Source: CAYNYF01 sp964401385 (GTDB lineage: Bacteria > Planctomycetota > Phycisphaerae > SM23-33). From it: a stretch of 51,356 nt of DNA. The notes under the pieces are model-generated. The model ran no database searches. It was not told the DNA's origin and was given only the letters and a program-made list of their open reading frames with translations. Where the stretch lies: the NCBI GenBank assembly GCA_964401385.1, contig CAYNYF010000025.1:1-51356 (forward strand). Direction: 5' to 3'. A program made the translations under genes and the position numbers. Below are positions 16,880 through 25,198 of the stretch, piece by piece; positions within the stretch are counted from its first letter, which is position 1, and every line of letters begins with the position of its first letter.

Positions 16880-17986
16880 ATGATCATCGGTACCGTGCGA
16901 GAGGTTAAGGTCGACGAATACCGCGTGGGCATAACCCCGGGTGGGGCGGAGGTCCTCGTCCGGGCCGGGCACACTGTTCTGGTCGAGAGCGGCGCGGGCG
17001 TGGGCAGCGGCTTCAGCGACGCCCAGTACACCGGTCACGGCGCCCAGGTGCTCAAATCGGCCAAGGAGGTTTGGGAAAAGTCCGAGATGGTCGTCAAGGT
17101 CAAGGAGCCCCTCCCGCCCGAGTGGCCGATGATCGGCCGCGGGCAGGCGATCTTCACGTACTTCCACTTCGCCGCCAGCAAGGAGCTGACGGAGGGCATG
17201 GCCAAGACCAAGGCCGTGGCCATTGCCTACGAGACGATCACCGACGCCCACGGGCAGCTTCCGCTGTTGACGCCCATGAGCGAGGTGGCCGGCCGCATGG
17301 CCGTGCAGGTGGGGGCATGGTGCCTGGAGCGCCACGCCGGCGGGCGGGGGGTGCTGCTGGGCGGCGTGCCCGGCGTGATGCCCGCCCGGGTGGTGATCCT
17401 CGGCGGCGGCGTGGTGGGAACCAATGCCGCCAAGGTGGCCGCGGGCATGGGCGCCGACGTCGAGATCTTCGACATCAAGCTGGAGCGGCTGCGCTACCTC
17501 GACGACGTGATGCCGGCCAACGTCCACACGGTCAAGTCCGAGCCCTCGGCCATCCGCCGAGCCATCCGCCAGGCGGACCTGGTGATCGGGGCGGTGCTGG
17601 TCCCCGGCGGACGCACGCCCGTGCTGATCCACCGCGACGACCTCAAGGAGATGAAGCGGGGGGCGGTCATCGTCGACGTCGGAGTCGACCAGGGCGGGTG
17701 CGTGGAGACGTCCCGTCCGACGACCCACCACGACCCGACGTATGAGGTCGACGGCGTGATGCACTATTGCGTGGCCAACATGCCCGGCGCGGTCCCCTGG
17801 ACGTCCACGCAGGCGCTGACGAACGCGACGCTGCCGTACGTGGTGCAACTGGCGGCGGTCGGCTGGAACGCGGCGGCCTCGGCCGACGAGCATCTCGCCG
17901 CCGGCGTCAACATGGTCGATGGCCGCGTCACCTGCCCCGGCGTAGCCGCGGCCCACGACCTGCCGCTTGCCAAACTGAAACTGTAG
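16880..17986 (+). CDS. ald: Alanine dehydrogenase
   Basis: This enzyme interconverts L-alanine and pyruvate plus ammonia with NAD(H). The 368-residue product has the family length and starts MIIGTVREVK. It carries the N-terminal substrate residues (Arg in YRVGITPGG, Lys in VKVKEPLP, His in TYFHFAAS). The Rossmann motif VVILGGGVVGTNAAKVA is followed by an acidic ribose-binding Asp (EIFD), and the active-site Asp lies in VDVGVDQGG. I start it at the ATG at 16880 with GGGAG upstream; the frame is open further up but without a good site. It is transcribed away from the macro gene. The assignment is secure. Confidence 0.96.
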   Translation: MIIGTVREVKVDEYRVGITPGGAEVLVRAGHTVLVESGAGVGSGFSDAQYTGHGAQVLKSAKEVWEKSEMVVKVKEPLPPEWPMIGRGQAIFTYFHFAASKELTEGMAKTKAVAIAYETITDAHGQLPLLTPMSEVAGRMAVQVGAWCLERHAGGRGVLLGGVPGVMPARVVILGGGVVGTNAAKVAAGMGADVEIFDIKLERLRYLDDVMPANVHTVKSEPSAIRRAIRQADLVIGAVLVPGGRTPVLIHRDDLKEMKRGAVIVDVGVDQGGCVETSRPTTHHDPTYEVDGVMHYCVANMPGAVPWTSTQALTNATLPYVVQLAAVGWNAAASADEHLAAGVNMVDGRVTCPGVAAAHDLPLAKLKL

Positions 17987-18040
17987 ATCCGAACCGGCCC
18001 GCCCCGCTGTGGCCGGCACAGCACAGGAGAATCACCGCAG

Positions 18041-18517
18041 ATGCCGCCGGAGATCATCTTTGACGTTCGCAAAATCGACCAGAGCCACATCGCCGTCACG
18101 CGCGAGCAGATCTACCAGGTCAACCCCCACCGCCACGAGTTCCAGCAGCTCGACGGGATCTTCTTCATCGACGAGCCGGCGGGCATCATTGCCGGCTACC
18201 GGGACGTTCGGGACGACGAGTTCTGGGTTCGGGGTCACATTCCCGGGCGGCCGGTCTTTCCCGGCGTGCTCGTGATCGAATGCGCCGCCCAGTTGGTCAG
18301 CTACTACGTCATGAGCCGGGAGGGCTTCGAGGGGTTCCTGGGCTTCGGCGGGGTGGACAAGGTCAAGTTCCGCGGTCAGGTCACCCCCGGCGACCGGCTG
18401 ATCCTGGTGGGCAAGATGATCGAGATGCGTGGTAGGCGGCGGAACGTCGGCGCCGTCCAGGGATACCTGGGCGACCAGATGGTCTTCGAGGGCGTCATCA
18501 CGGGGATGATCATCTGA
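18041..18517 (+). CDS. FabZ-family hot-dog dehydratase
   Basis: The 158-residue hot-dog fold protein has the dehydratase active-site signature HIPGRPVFPGVLVIE, holding the catalytic His and Glu of FabZ/FabA. FabZ removes water from 3-hydroxyacyl-ACP in fatty acid elongation. The motif differs from the textbook HFPGHPIMPG form, and the N-terminus (about 40 residues, with a VNPHRHEFQQLDGI segment) is longer than in many FabZ proteins. It could therefore be a paralogue acting on another acyl carrier rather than the main housekeeping enzyme. AGGAGA lies ten bases before the ATG. The UvrC-like gene follows 31 bp downstream in the same direction. Confidence 0.82.
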   Translation: MPPEIIFDVRKIDQSHIAVTREQIYQVNPHRHEFQQLDGIFFIDEPAGIIAGYRDVRDDEFWVRGHIPGRPVFPGVLVIECAAQLVSYYVMSREGFEGFLGFGGVDKVKFRGQVTPGDRLILVGKMIEMRGRRRNVGAVQGYLGDQMVFEGVITGMII

Positions 18518-18548
18518 GATTGCGGACGGGAGATCGGCGATTGGGTCT

Positions 18549-19727
18549 TTGGAGAAACTCTTCGACGGGTCTCTGGGGCTGACCGGGCGGCTCGGTCCGG
18601 ACGAGCTGGCCGCGATCCCGGCCAAGCGGGGCGTGTTCCTTCTGGAGGCGGCCGAGCAAAGGCCCATCCTGCTGGCCACCGCCGCCAGCATTCGCGCCCG
18701 CATGCGCTTCCGCCTGGCCGGCGACGCCGAGGGGGGCGGCAAACGCCTGGACCTGCGCGAGATCGCGGTGCAGCTCCGCTGGAAGCTCGCCGACAGCCAC
18801 TTCGAGACCGATTGGCGCTTCCTGGAACTGGCCCGGGCGGTCTACCCCGACAGCTACCCGGCCCTGCTGAGCTTTCAGCCGGCGTGGTTCGTCCACGTCG
18901 ACCCGGAAGACGCCTGCCCTTGGTTTCGCCGCGACCGGGAGGTGCTGGTCTCGCCCGGGCGATACTTCGGCCCGTTCCGCGACAAGCACTCCGCCCAGCG
19001 CTACGTCGAGATCCTCCAGGACGGCTTCGACCTGTGCCGCCACGAGCAGATCTTGCGGCAGGCGCCGAACGCCAAGCCGTGCGTCTATGCCCAGTTGGGG
19101 CGGTGCGCGGTCGCCTGCGCCGGCCGGATCTCCATGGACGCCTACCGCAGCATCGTCGCCGACGCCGCCCGATACGCCGCCGGCGAGCGCCAGCAGGTCC
19201 GCGCCGCCCTCCGGGCGCAGATGAAGCACTTGGCCAAGGAGCAGAAATACGAGGCGGCGGCCAACTCCAAGGCGAGGTTGTCCCGGCTGGACGAACTGGA
19301 GAAGGGTCAGTATCGCCACGTCGGGCCGGCGGAGCTGTTTCAGTACATCCTCGTTCAGCGCGGGCCGCGACGGGGAAAGGCCAAGGTCTTCCTGGTCGCC
19401 CGCGGCGTCCTGCGCGGCGGGCCCGTGCTGGACTATCCGCTCGCGCCGAAGCAGCTCCGGGCGACGTTGTCTCAAATGCGGGCCCTGACCGGGCAGAAGC
19501 GACGCCCCGGCAAGGCCGAGCTGGAGGGCATCGGCCTGGTGACGTACTACCTCTTCACGGCCAAGGAGCGCAGGGGCCTGGCCGTACGGTACGAGCCCGA
19601 TCTGACCTGGGAGGCGCTGGCCGAGCGGATCGAATCCTCCGCCGACGAGCTGAGGCTGCACCCGTGTCTCCGCAGCCGGCCCCCGCGAGGCCGCCCCGAC
19701 TCCCCCCCGCCCGACAAGTCTTCCTGA
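18549..19727 (+). CDS. UvrC-like protein lacking the C-terminal nuclease, with degenerate GIY-YIG region
   Basis: This 392-residue protein aligns with the N-terminal half of UvrC. An N-terminal block (PAKRGVFLLE, then ATAASIRARMRFRL, residues 24-55) occupies the GIY-YIG position, but the usual GVY and YVGKA motifs are replaced by GVF and LLATA. A UvrC-like YFGPFRDKHSAQRYVEIL segment lies near 139-156. Next come CVYAQLGRCAVACAGRIS (about 179-196), matching UvrC's LYQIGRCPAPCxGRIS, and a UVR-type helix pair (KYEAAANSKARLSRLDEL, about 233-250). A hinge domain with RGGPVLDYPL follows. The RNase H-like and HhH domains of full UvrC (about 600 residues) are absent. It starts with TTG. A DNA-damage accessory role is inferred; catalysis is doubtful. 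Confidence 0.72.
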   Translation: MEKLFDGSLGLTGRLGPDELAAIPAKRGVFLLEAAEQRPILLATAASIRARMRFRLAGDAEGGGKRLDLREIAVQLRWKLADSHFETDWRFLELARAVYPDSYPALLSFQPAWFVHVDPEDACPWFRRDREVLVSPGRYFGPFRDKHSAQRYVEILQDGFDLCRHEQILRQAPNAKPCVYAQLGRCAVACAGRISMDAYRSIVADAARYAAGERQQVRAALRAQMKHLAKEQKYEAAANSKARLSRLDELEKGQYRHVGPAELFQYILVQRGPRRGKAKVFLVARGVLRGGPVLDYPLAPKQLRATLSQMRALTGQKRRPGKAELEGIGLVTYYLFTAKERRGLAVRYEPDLTWEALAERIESSADELRLHPCLRSRPPRGRPDSPPPDKSS

Positions 19728-19746
19728 ACCGGCCGGGCCGGGAAGG

Positions 19747-19752
19747 TATAAT
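19747..19752 (+). promoter_or_regulatory. Consensus -10 box close to the AsmA-like start
   Basis: A perfect TATAAT stands 12 bases before the ATG at 19765, in otherwise very GC-rich DNA. The expected transcription start (about 19759) leaves a leader of only five or six bases and no room for a ribosome site. No convincing -35 was found; TTCCTG at 19721 gives a 20-bp spacer. Confidence 0.45.
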
Positions 19753-19764
19753 ACGCCGGTTCCC

Positions 19765-22700
19765 ATGCGTGGATGGCTCGCCAGATTGCGGCTGCTCCTG
19801 CCGCGTCGCCGACGCAGGCTTTGGCGCTACGTCAGCGGGCGCCGACGCCGCGTGGGCTTGGGAATCTTCGCGGTCCTGATGCTGTTGGCGTACGGGTATT
19901 GGTCGCTCACCAACGACGCACGCACGCAGAAACGGGTCGCCGGCTACCTGTCGGGGCTGACCGGCGGGCACGTCAAGATCGACCGGGCCCGCTTCAGCCT
20001 CTTCGGCGGAATCCGCGTCGTGAATCTCCGGCTGTTCCTGCCCGACGAGGAGGTGCCCTTCTTCCAGGCCCCGCAGGTCCTCTTGAGCCATCGCCCCGCG
20101 GGGCTTCTGTTCCGAGGGCGGCTGGAGCCGACGGAGATCGTCTGCGTGAAGCCGCAGGTGTCTCTGGTGGAGGAGGTCAGCACCGAGGAGCTGAACGTCC
20201 GCAAGATTTTCCCGCTGGCCGGCCGGGCCGGCGGCCTGGGCGCGGGGGTCCACCTGCCGGCCATACGCCTGCGCGAGGGACAACTGGAGTACTTCGACCT
20301 GGACGACGGGCGACTCATGCCCGTCGGCAAGAGACCGCTGCCGTGGGCCGTCACGCTCCTGCCCGGGCCGGAGGGAAAGGTCTATCAGCTCAGCTACGAA
20401 GGCCAGATGGGCAGCATCGGCGGCAGTGGCACCATCGACACCACCTCCGGCGCCACCCATATCGAGGGTTGGCTGGGGTTCGAGGGGCTGGACCGGGCCC
20501 TGCCCCGAAAGTACCGCAAGTGGAAGCAGCGGTACAAGCTCAAGGGCCGGGCGGGATATGCCGGCGACGCCCAACTCGGCCCGTCGGCCAACACCACCGG
20601 CCCGGCGGAGCTGAAAGAGCTGATCGTCACCCTTGAGGACGTTTCCATGGAGCTTCCGCCGGAAGAGGGCGGCCTGAAGCTCGTGAGCGTGCAGGGGAAG
20701 CTGATCTTCACCGGGGACAAAATTCGAATCAGGCCGAGCGAGAAGCTCACCGGGCGGATCGAGAAGGCCGGAAACGCCACCTTCAGCCTGCACGGTGAGT
20801 ACGAAGGCTACAAGCCCACCAGCCCGTTCAGGATCGAACTGGGGATCTCCCAACTGCCTCTTCCCCTGGGTGCCCAAGCGGCGGGGGCGTGGGGGCAGGC
20901 GGTTGCCAAGCTGCACGAACTCGAGGCCTCGGGGTCGGCGGACGTCAGCGCGGTGCTGCGACGGGACGAGGACGGCAAGATTCACGCCAACGGAAAGGCG
21001 GAGCTTTCCGGCGTGAGCATTCGGCTGCCCCAATGGCCGATCCGGGTCGACCAGATCAACGGCACCGTCAGCCTGACCGACCGCGGCGTGGAGTTACAGG
21101 GCGTGCGCGGCCGGCATACCGGGGCGGCCGTCGAGATGTCCGGCTGGCTGGCCGACGCGTCGGGGCAGCTCGGTCGCGACGTCAAGATCACGGCCCGCGA
21201 CCTTCCCTTGAGCCGGGAGGTGCGCGATGCCCTGCCCCAGCGCCAGCGCAAGGCCTGGGACGCGGTCTCGCCGCGCGGGCAGGCCAATCTCGAGATCCGC
21301 ACGCAGCGCGCGCCCGGCCAGCAGCCGACCGTCGCGGTGACCGTCGATCTGACGGGTAAGGCTTCCATGGAATATGAGAAGGTGCCCTACCGGCTGGCCG
21401 GACTGGTCGGGCAGGTGTTCATCAGCTCCGACGGCGTGGAAATCCGCTCCGTCAGGGGCAAGGCCGGGCCGATGCAGTGCGAGCTGAACGGGAAAATCGA
21501 CCTGGCCGGAAAGGGCCGGGAAATCGAGATTGTCCTGCGGGAGGTGACGGACCTCCCGTTGGATCAGAAGTTGGCCGAGGCCCTGCCGGCCAAGGCGCGG
21601 GCCGCGTACGAGAAGTGCGGGCTCCGCGGCCGGGCGGACATCAGCAGGGCGGTCTTCCGCCGGCGGGGCGACGGTCCGGTCGATTACGAAATCCCGGTGG
21701 CGCTGAAGGGCGCGTCCATCACCCACACGCGGTTCCCGTACGAAATCAGCGACGCCACCGGCACGCTGGTGGTCACGCCGAGCCGAGTCAAACTCGATCG
21801 GCTGGTGGGCCGGCACGGCCGGGGGAGGATCATCCTTTCCGGCGAAATCCCTCTGACCAAGGCACAGGACGACTGCCAGCTTCGAGTGGAGGCGACCAAC
21901 CTAGCCCTGGACGCCGAGCTGCGGGACGCCCTGCCGGCCTCGGCCAGGCGCGGGTGGGAGCTGCTGGCCCCGACCGGGACGGCCAACGTCTCAGCGACGT
22001 TCCACCTGCGGGCGGGCGGCGCGGAGGGCGACACAGACTATCGGCTGGTGGTGCAGCCCCGCGACATGATCGCGCGGTACCGCGACTTCCCCTATCCCCT
22101 GCGGCTGGTTGACGGACAGGCTGTCGTGGTGCCGGGGGAGGTGTCGCTGGAGAATCTGAGCGGCCGGGCCGGCGCCAGCGCCGTCGCCCTGAGCGGAAAG
22201 ATTGTCACGCGCTCCGGCGGCGAGCGGGCCGATCTGCGGATCAGCACCGATCCCATCCCGATCGACAAGCAGCTCCTGGCGGCGCTGCCGGCCGGACTGG
22301 TCGAAACGCTGCGACTCCGTCCCGGCGGCACGGCGGAGCTGAAACTCCAGAGCCTGCACTTTTCCCCCACCAGGCGGACGACGAGCCGCCCGACCGGGGG
22401 CGAGGCCGCCAGCCCAGCGGCGCCGGCGACCTCGTCGCAGCCGGTGCTCGTTCTCCGGCCGGGGGAGCCCGCGACGCAGCCGGCCGGTGCGGTGGCCTGG
22501 GGCCTGTCCGGACGAATTACCCTCAAAGACGCGGAGATGGAGCTGGGGCTGGAAGGAAAACGGATCTGCGGCTACGTCGATGGAAAGTTCTCCTGTGAGG
22601 GCTCGCTAGCGACGCTCGTCGCCGACGCCAACGTGGTCCTGGACGATCTGGCCGTCGGCTCGCGCCGCCTGGGAAAGTTCACCGCCCGCCTCCGAAAAAA

Positions 22701-23373
22701 GCGGCGTTCCTCCGTCCTTCGAATCGACGACATCTCCGGACGGATCTGTGGCGGACGCGTGGCCGGGGTGGCCGAGGTCCGGCTGACCTCGCCGGCGCGG
22801 TACGGCCTGAAGCTCTCGGCCGAGAGCCTCGACCTGAAACAGCTCCTCGCCGGCCAGGCGAAGGGCGCCGACACGGCCGTGGGCATGGAGGGCCTGCTGA
22901 CGGGGAATTTGCAGATGACCGGCATTGCCGGGGACCCGTCCAGCCGCCAGGCGACCGGAAAGATCAACATCCGCGGAGAAAAACTCTACCGGCTGCCGGT
23001 GCTGCTGGGCTTCCTGCACGTGATCTATCTGACGCCGCCGGGCGATCCGGTTTTCCGCACCGGACAGGTCAGCTACTGCCTCCGCGGCCAGAAGCTTTCC
23101 TTCCTGGAGATCCAGTTGCAGGGGACGGGAATGTCGATGGTCGGTGGCGGCGGCATGGACATCCGGACGGGCAAGTTGGACCTGACCTTCGTCACCGGTC
23201 CGCCGCGGATGCTGCCCAGCCTGGGGGCGTTGGAGGAGGTGATCGACGGGATTACGGGCGAGTTCCGCACGGTCCGTCTCACCGGCACGGTCAGCAAGCC
23301 CAAGGTCTCGGTGGTTCCGCTTCGCCGCCTGCGGCAGACGCTGCGGGAACTGCTCGACCACAGCTCGCGGTAG
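19765..23373 (+). CDS. AsmA/TamB-like large envelope protein with five internal repeats
   Basis: The 1202-residue protein has a very basic N-terminus and one membrane helix (about residues 32-47, GLGIFAVLMLLAYGYW). A long beta-rich periplasmic-type domain follows, as in AsmA-family proteins implicated in lipid transport between membranes. The opening KIDRARFSLFGGIRVVNLRL matches the AsmA start pattern. Five repeats of about 117 residues begin with a Leu-Pro-Leu block followed by an ALP-x-x-x-R-x-x-W segment. A Ser/Thr/Pro linker containing ATQPAG interrupts near residues 870-912. The C-terminal part (residues 990-1185) resembles the AsmA C-terminal domain. Substrate is unknown; a role in outer-membrane biogenesis is inferred. 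Confidence 0.8.
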   Translation: MRGWLARLRLLLPRRRRRLWRYVSGRRRRVGLGIFAVLMLLAYGYWSLTNDARTQKRVAGYLSGLTGGHVKIDRARFSLFGGIRVVNLRLFLPDEEVPFFQAPQVLLSHRPAGLLFRGRLEPTEIVCVKPQVSLVEEVSTEELNVRKIFPLAGRAGGLGAGVHLPAIRLREGQLEYFDLDDGRLMPVGKRPLPWAVTLLPGPEGKVYQLSYEGQMGSIGGSGTIDTTSGATHIEGWLGFEGLDRALPRKYRKWKQRYKLKGRAGYAGDAQLGPSANTTGPAELKELIVTLEDVSMELPPEEGGLKLVSVQGKLIFTGDKIRIRPSEKLTGRIEKAGNATFSLHGEYEGYKPTSPFRIELGISQLPLPLGAQAAGAWGQAVAKLHELEASGSADVSAVLRRDEDGKIHANGKAELSGVSIRLPQWPIRVDQINGTVSLTDRGVELQGVRGRHTGAAVEMSGWLADASGQLGRDVKITARDLPLSREVRDALPQRQRKAWDAVSPRGQANLEIRTQRAPGQQPTVAVTVDLTGKASMEYEKVPYRLAGLVGQVFISSDGVEIRSVRGKAGPMQCELNGKIDLAGKGREIEIVLREVTDLPLDQKLAEALPAKARAAYEKCGLRGRADISRAVFRRRGDGPVDYEIPVALKGASITHTRFPYEISDATGTLVVTPSRVKLDRLVGRHGRGRIILSGEIPLTKAQDDCQLRVEATNLALDAELRDALPASARRGWELLAPTGTANVSATFHLRAGGAEGDTDYRLVVQPRDMIARYRDFPYPLRLVDGQAVVVPGEVSLENLSGRAGASAVALSGKIVTRSGGERADLRISTDPIPIDKQLLAALPAGLVETLRLRPGGTAELKLQSLHFSPTRRTTSRPTGGEAASPAAPATSSQPVLVLRPGEPATQPAGAVAWGLSGRITLKDAEMELGLEGKRICGYVDGKFSCEGSLATLVADANVVLDDLAVGSRRLGKFTARLRKKRRSSVLRIDDISGRICGGRVAGVAEVRLTSPARYGLKLSAESLDLKQLLAGQAKGADTAVGMEGLLTGNLQMTGIAGDPSSRQATGKINIRGEKLYRLPVLLGFLHVIYLTPPGDPVFRTGQVSYCLRGQKLSFLEIQLQGTGMSMVGGGGMDIRTGKLDLTFVTGPPRMLPSLGALEEVIDGITGEFRTVRLTGTVSKPKVSVVPLRRLRQTLRELLDHSSR

Positions 23374-23647
23374 CCCGGATATTTCATGACATTCTTGCGT
23401 AAACTGCCGGGAGATGACTTCACGACGGAAGTTATGACGATCAATGCAGAGGGGGCACCCTGACAGACTGTTCCTTCCGGCGCGGGCATTTTGGTCGCTC
23501 GGCAAGGCCGCACAAGCGAGATTCCGCAGGCGTATCTTAACGATACGCCGAGGACAGCTCGCGCGGAGAACGCAGCCGACGGCCAAAAGGCACCGCCGGA
23601 CGTGAGAAGGTCATGGAATGTTCGGGCTAAGCCGCGCCCGGTCGGCG
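23374..23647. other. Intergenic region with a small palindrome
   Basis: No gene is seen in this stretch between the AsmA-like gene and mtnP. It contains a perfect eight-base-pair stem, GGCGTATC (23529-23536) and GATACGCC (23542-23549), around the loop TTAAC. A smaller ACTTC/GAAGT pair with a six-base gap lies near 23420. Neither has a T-run, so they are as likely protein sites as terminators. The remaining bases hold the mtnP promoter. Confidence 0.45.
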
Positions 23648-23676
23648 TTGCCTTTGCTCGGCGGGGCGGTTACCAT
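23648..23676 (+). promoter_or_regulatory. Candidate promoter of mtnP
   Basis: TTGCCT (23648-23653) and TACCAT (23671-23676) are separated by 17 bp. The predicted start near 23683 leaves a leader of about 30 bases containing a strong ribosome site, AAAGGAGGT, seven bases before the ATG at 23714. Confidence 0.45.
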
Positions 23677-23713
23677 TCCCGACCGAACCGTCGACGGCAA
23701 AGGAGGTCTGCCC

Positions 23714-24595
23714 ATGGTGCAGGCAAAGGTAGGGATCATCGGCGGCAGCGGCCTCGGCGACGCCCTGGCCACGGCCGTGCCGGGCAAGACGACCGAGGTC
23801 AACACCCCCTTCGGCCGGCCGTCGGCGCCCCTCATGGAAACGAACTGGCACGGCACGCCGGTCGTCGTGCTCAACCGGCACGGGCCGGGCCACCTGATCC
23901 CCCCGTCCGCGGTCAACTACCGGGCGAACATCTACGCCCTCAAGGCCGCCGGCTGCACCCACGTCATCGCCTCCGGCGCCGTCGGCAGCCTCCGCGAGCA
24001 CATCCAGCCCCGCGACCTGGTGATCCCCGACCAGGTGATCGACAAAACCTTCCGCCGCGTGCCGACGTTCTTCGATGAGTTCTGCGCCGCCCACGTGGAA
24101 CTGGCCGTGCCCTTCTGCCCGGTCCTCCGCGGGCACCTGCTGAGCTGCGCCGACGCCGTCTCGGCCGAGGTCCACGACGGCGGCACGTACGTGTGCATGG
24201 AAGGGCCGGCCTTTTCCACCCGGGCCGAGAGCGAAATGCACCGTAGCTGGGGCGGCGACCTGATCGGAATGACCTGCATGCCCGAGGCCAAGCTCGCCCG
24301 GGAGGCCGAGCTCGCCTACGCCCTGGTGGCCCTCGCCAGCGACTATGACTGCTGGAAGCCCGCCGCCGGGGAGCTGGACAAGCACGCGCTGCTCAAGGAA
24401 ATCATCGGCAACCTCACCGAGGCGACCAAGAACGCGGTCTCCTTGATCAAGGCGGCGGTGGCGCGCTTCGATCAAATCGCCGAGACGCCCTCCCCGGCCC
24501 ACACCGCCCTGGAGCTGGCCATCTGGTCCGACCGCGAGAAGATTCCCCCCGCGGCCAGGGAAAAGCTCGGCGTGCTCGTCCAGAAATACATATAA
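23714..24595 (+). CDS. mtnP: 5'-Methylthioadenosine (or purine nucleoside) phosphorylase
   Basis: The enzyme splits methylthioadenosine with phosphate to adenine and methylthioribose 1-phosphate, in methionine salvage. The 293-residue product has the trimeric phosphorylase length. It shows the phosphate-binding start VGIIGGSGLGD, the conserved NRHGPGHLIPPSAVNYRANI stretch, and the family signature CMEGPAFSTRAESEMHRSWGGDLIGMT. MTA phosphorylases favour Ser/Asp patterns close to ASDYDCWKPAA, seen near residue 210, which argues for MTA over guanosine, but other purine nucleosides are not excluded. The ATG at 23714 has a textbook ribosome site. No other methionine-salvage gene is in the window. 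Confidence 0.9.
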   Translation: MVQAKVGIIGGSGLGDALATAVPGKTTEVNTPFGRPSAPLMETNWHGTPVVVLNRHGPGHLIPPSAVNYRANIYALKAAGCTHVIASGAVGSLREHIQPRDLVIPDQVIDKTFRRVPTFFDEFCAAHVELAVPFCPVLRGHLLSCADAVSAEVHDGGTYVCMEGPAFSTRAESEMHRSWGGDLIGMTCMPEAKLAREAELAYALVALASDYDCWKPAAGELDKHALLKEIIGNLTEATKNAVSLIKAAVARFDQIAETPSPAHTALELAIWSDREKIPPAAREKLGVLVQKYI

Positions 24596-24650
24596 TCCCC
24601 ACTGCAAGGAGCGCCAAACCGACGACGGGGCCGCCCACCCGCGCTGGTCG

Positions 24651-24889
24651 TCACCATCGGCCCCTTCGCCGTCGCAGCGCTGCGGCCGGGACGACCAGGA
24701 CCGCCAGCGCAGCCGGTTCGGGCACACTCCTGCCCCAGCCAGATGCGTAGAAGTCCGCCCGGAGAGGTTGTTCACGTACGATGCCTCAACCCCTACCCAA
24801 TCGACCTGATTGTCTGTCTCGTCTGCAAGGCGCAGGTGCACGGGCCGGTCCTTGCCAAGCTCCAGTGCCCCCCAAGCGAAGTTGGGCAC
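24651..24889 (-). pseudogene. Remnant of a PEP-CTERM surface protein gene
   Basis: On the minus strand, 24889-24758 encodes a segment containing NFAWGALELGK, RLADETDNQ and WVGVEASYVNNL. It matches, in the same order, NFALGTLQIGG, RLVNARDNQ and WVGAEAMYVNWL in the intact protein at 35.9-38.5 kb. In another frame, the strand then gives FYASGWGRSVPEP, a hydrophobic stretch and RRRRGRW before a stop at 24651, which is a classic PEP-CTERM sorting tail. The dockerin-like part is missing and the frame is broken, so this is the decayed 3' end of a related gene. No 5' part was found; the transposase fragment begins beside it. Confidence 0.7.
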
Positions 24890-24905
24890 GAACCCGGCCG
24901 GGGGC

Positions 24906-25064
24906 AAGGCCCGCTTGGAGCAGTTGGCCCAGTGGTACGAGAAGTCCTGGGCGCAGGCGGTCGCCAGCCTGCGAGAGGGGCTGGACGAGACATTCACGAT
25001 CAACGGCACCGGCCGGCCGGGCAAGCTCCGGCGGTCTCTGGCGACGACGAACCTGATCGAATCT
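24906..25064 (+). pseudogene. Fragment of an IS256-type (mutator) transposase
   Basis: About 53 codons encode LAQWYEKSWAQAVASLREGL, then an ETFTIN segment, then GRPGKLRRSLATTNLIES. This is the C-terminal signature of IS256/mutator-family transposases (SLREGL-x-ET and LRR-x-L-x-TTN-x-IES). Nothing of the catalytic N-terminal part or the terminal inverted repeats is recognisable. The fragment abuts the PEP-CTERM remnant, so an insertion may have destroyed that gene. Confidence 0.7.
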
Positions 25065-25073
25065 CCGGGCGCA

Positions 25074-25198
25074 GGCCCGCAGGGCCGAAAGGAATTGGCC
25101 GGGGGCGCGAGCCCCCGGTTGGCGCGTCCAAAACGCTAATAGCCCCGGTGGGGCGAAAGGAATCCTCCCCGGTAGCATTCTTTCGCCCCCTTGGGGCT
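25074..25198. repeat. Cluster of palindromic intergenic repeats
   Basis: CCGGGGGC and GCCCCCGG form an eight-base-pair hairpin with a GCGA loop (25099-25118). A second, longer imperfect palindrome spans 25141-25198: AGCCCC pairs with GGGGCT, and GGGGCGAAAGGAAT (25150-25163) pairs with ATTCTTTCGCCCC (25177-25189). The box GGGC(C/G)GAAAGGAAT also occurs at 25082, giving two direct copies and one inverted copy. This looks like a dispersed palindromic element rather than a terminator. Confidence 0.6.

Noticed and set aside
23374..23713. A possible SAM-type riboswitch upstream of mtnP
   Set aside because: Only a single eight-base-pair hairpin is visible and none of the conserved SAM-riboswitch segments could be found by eye.
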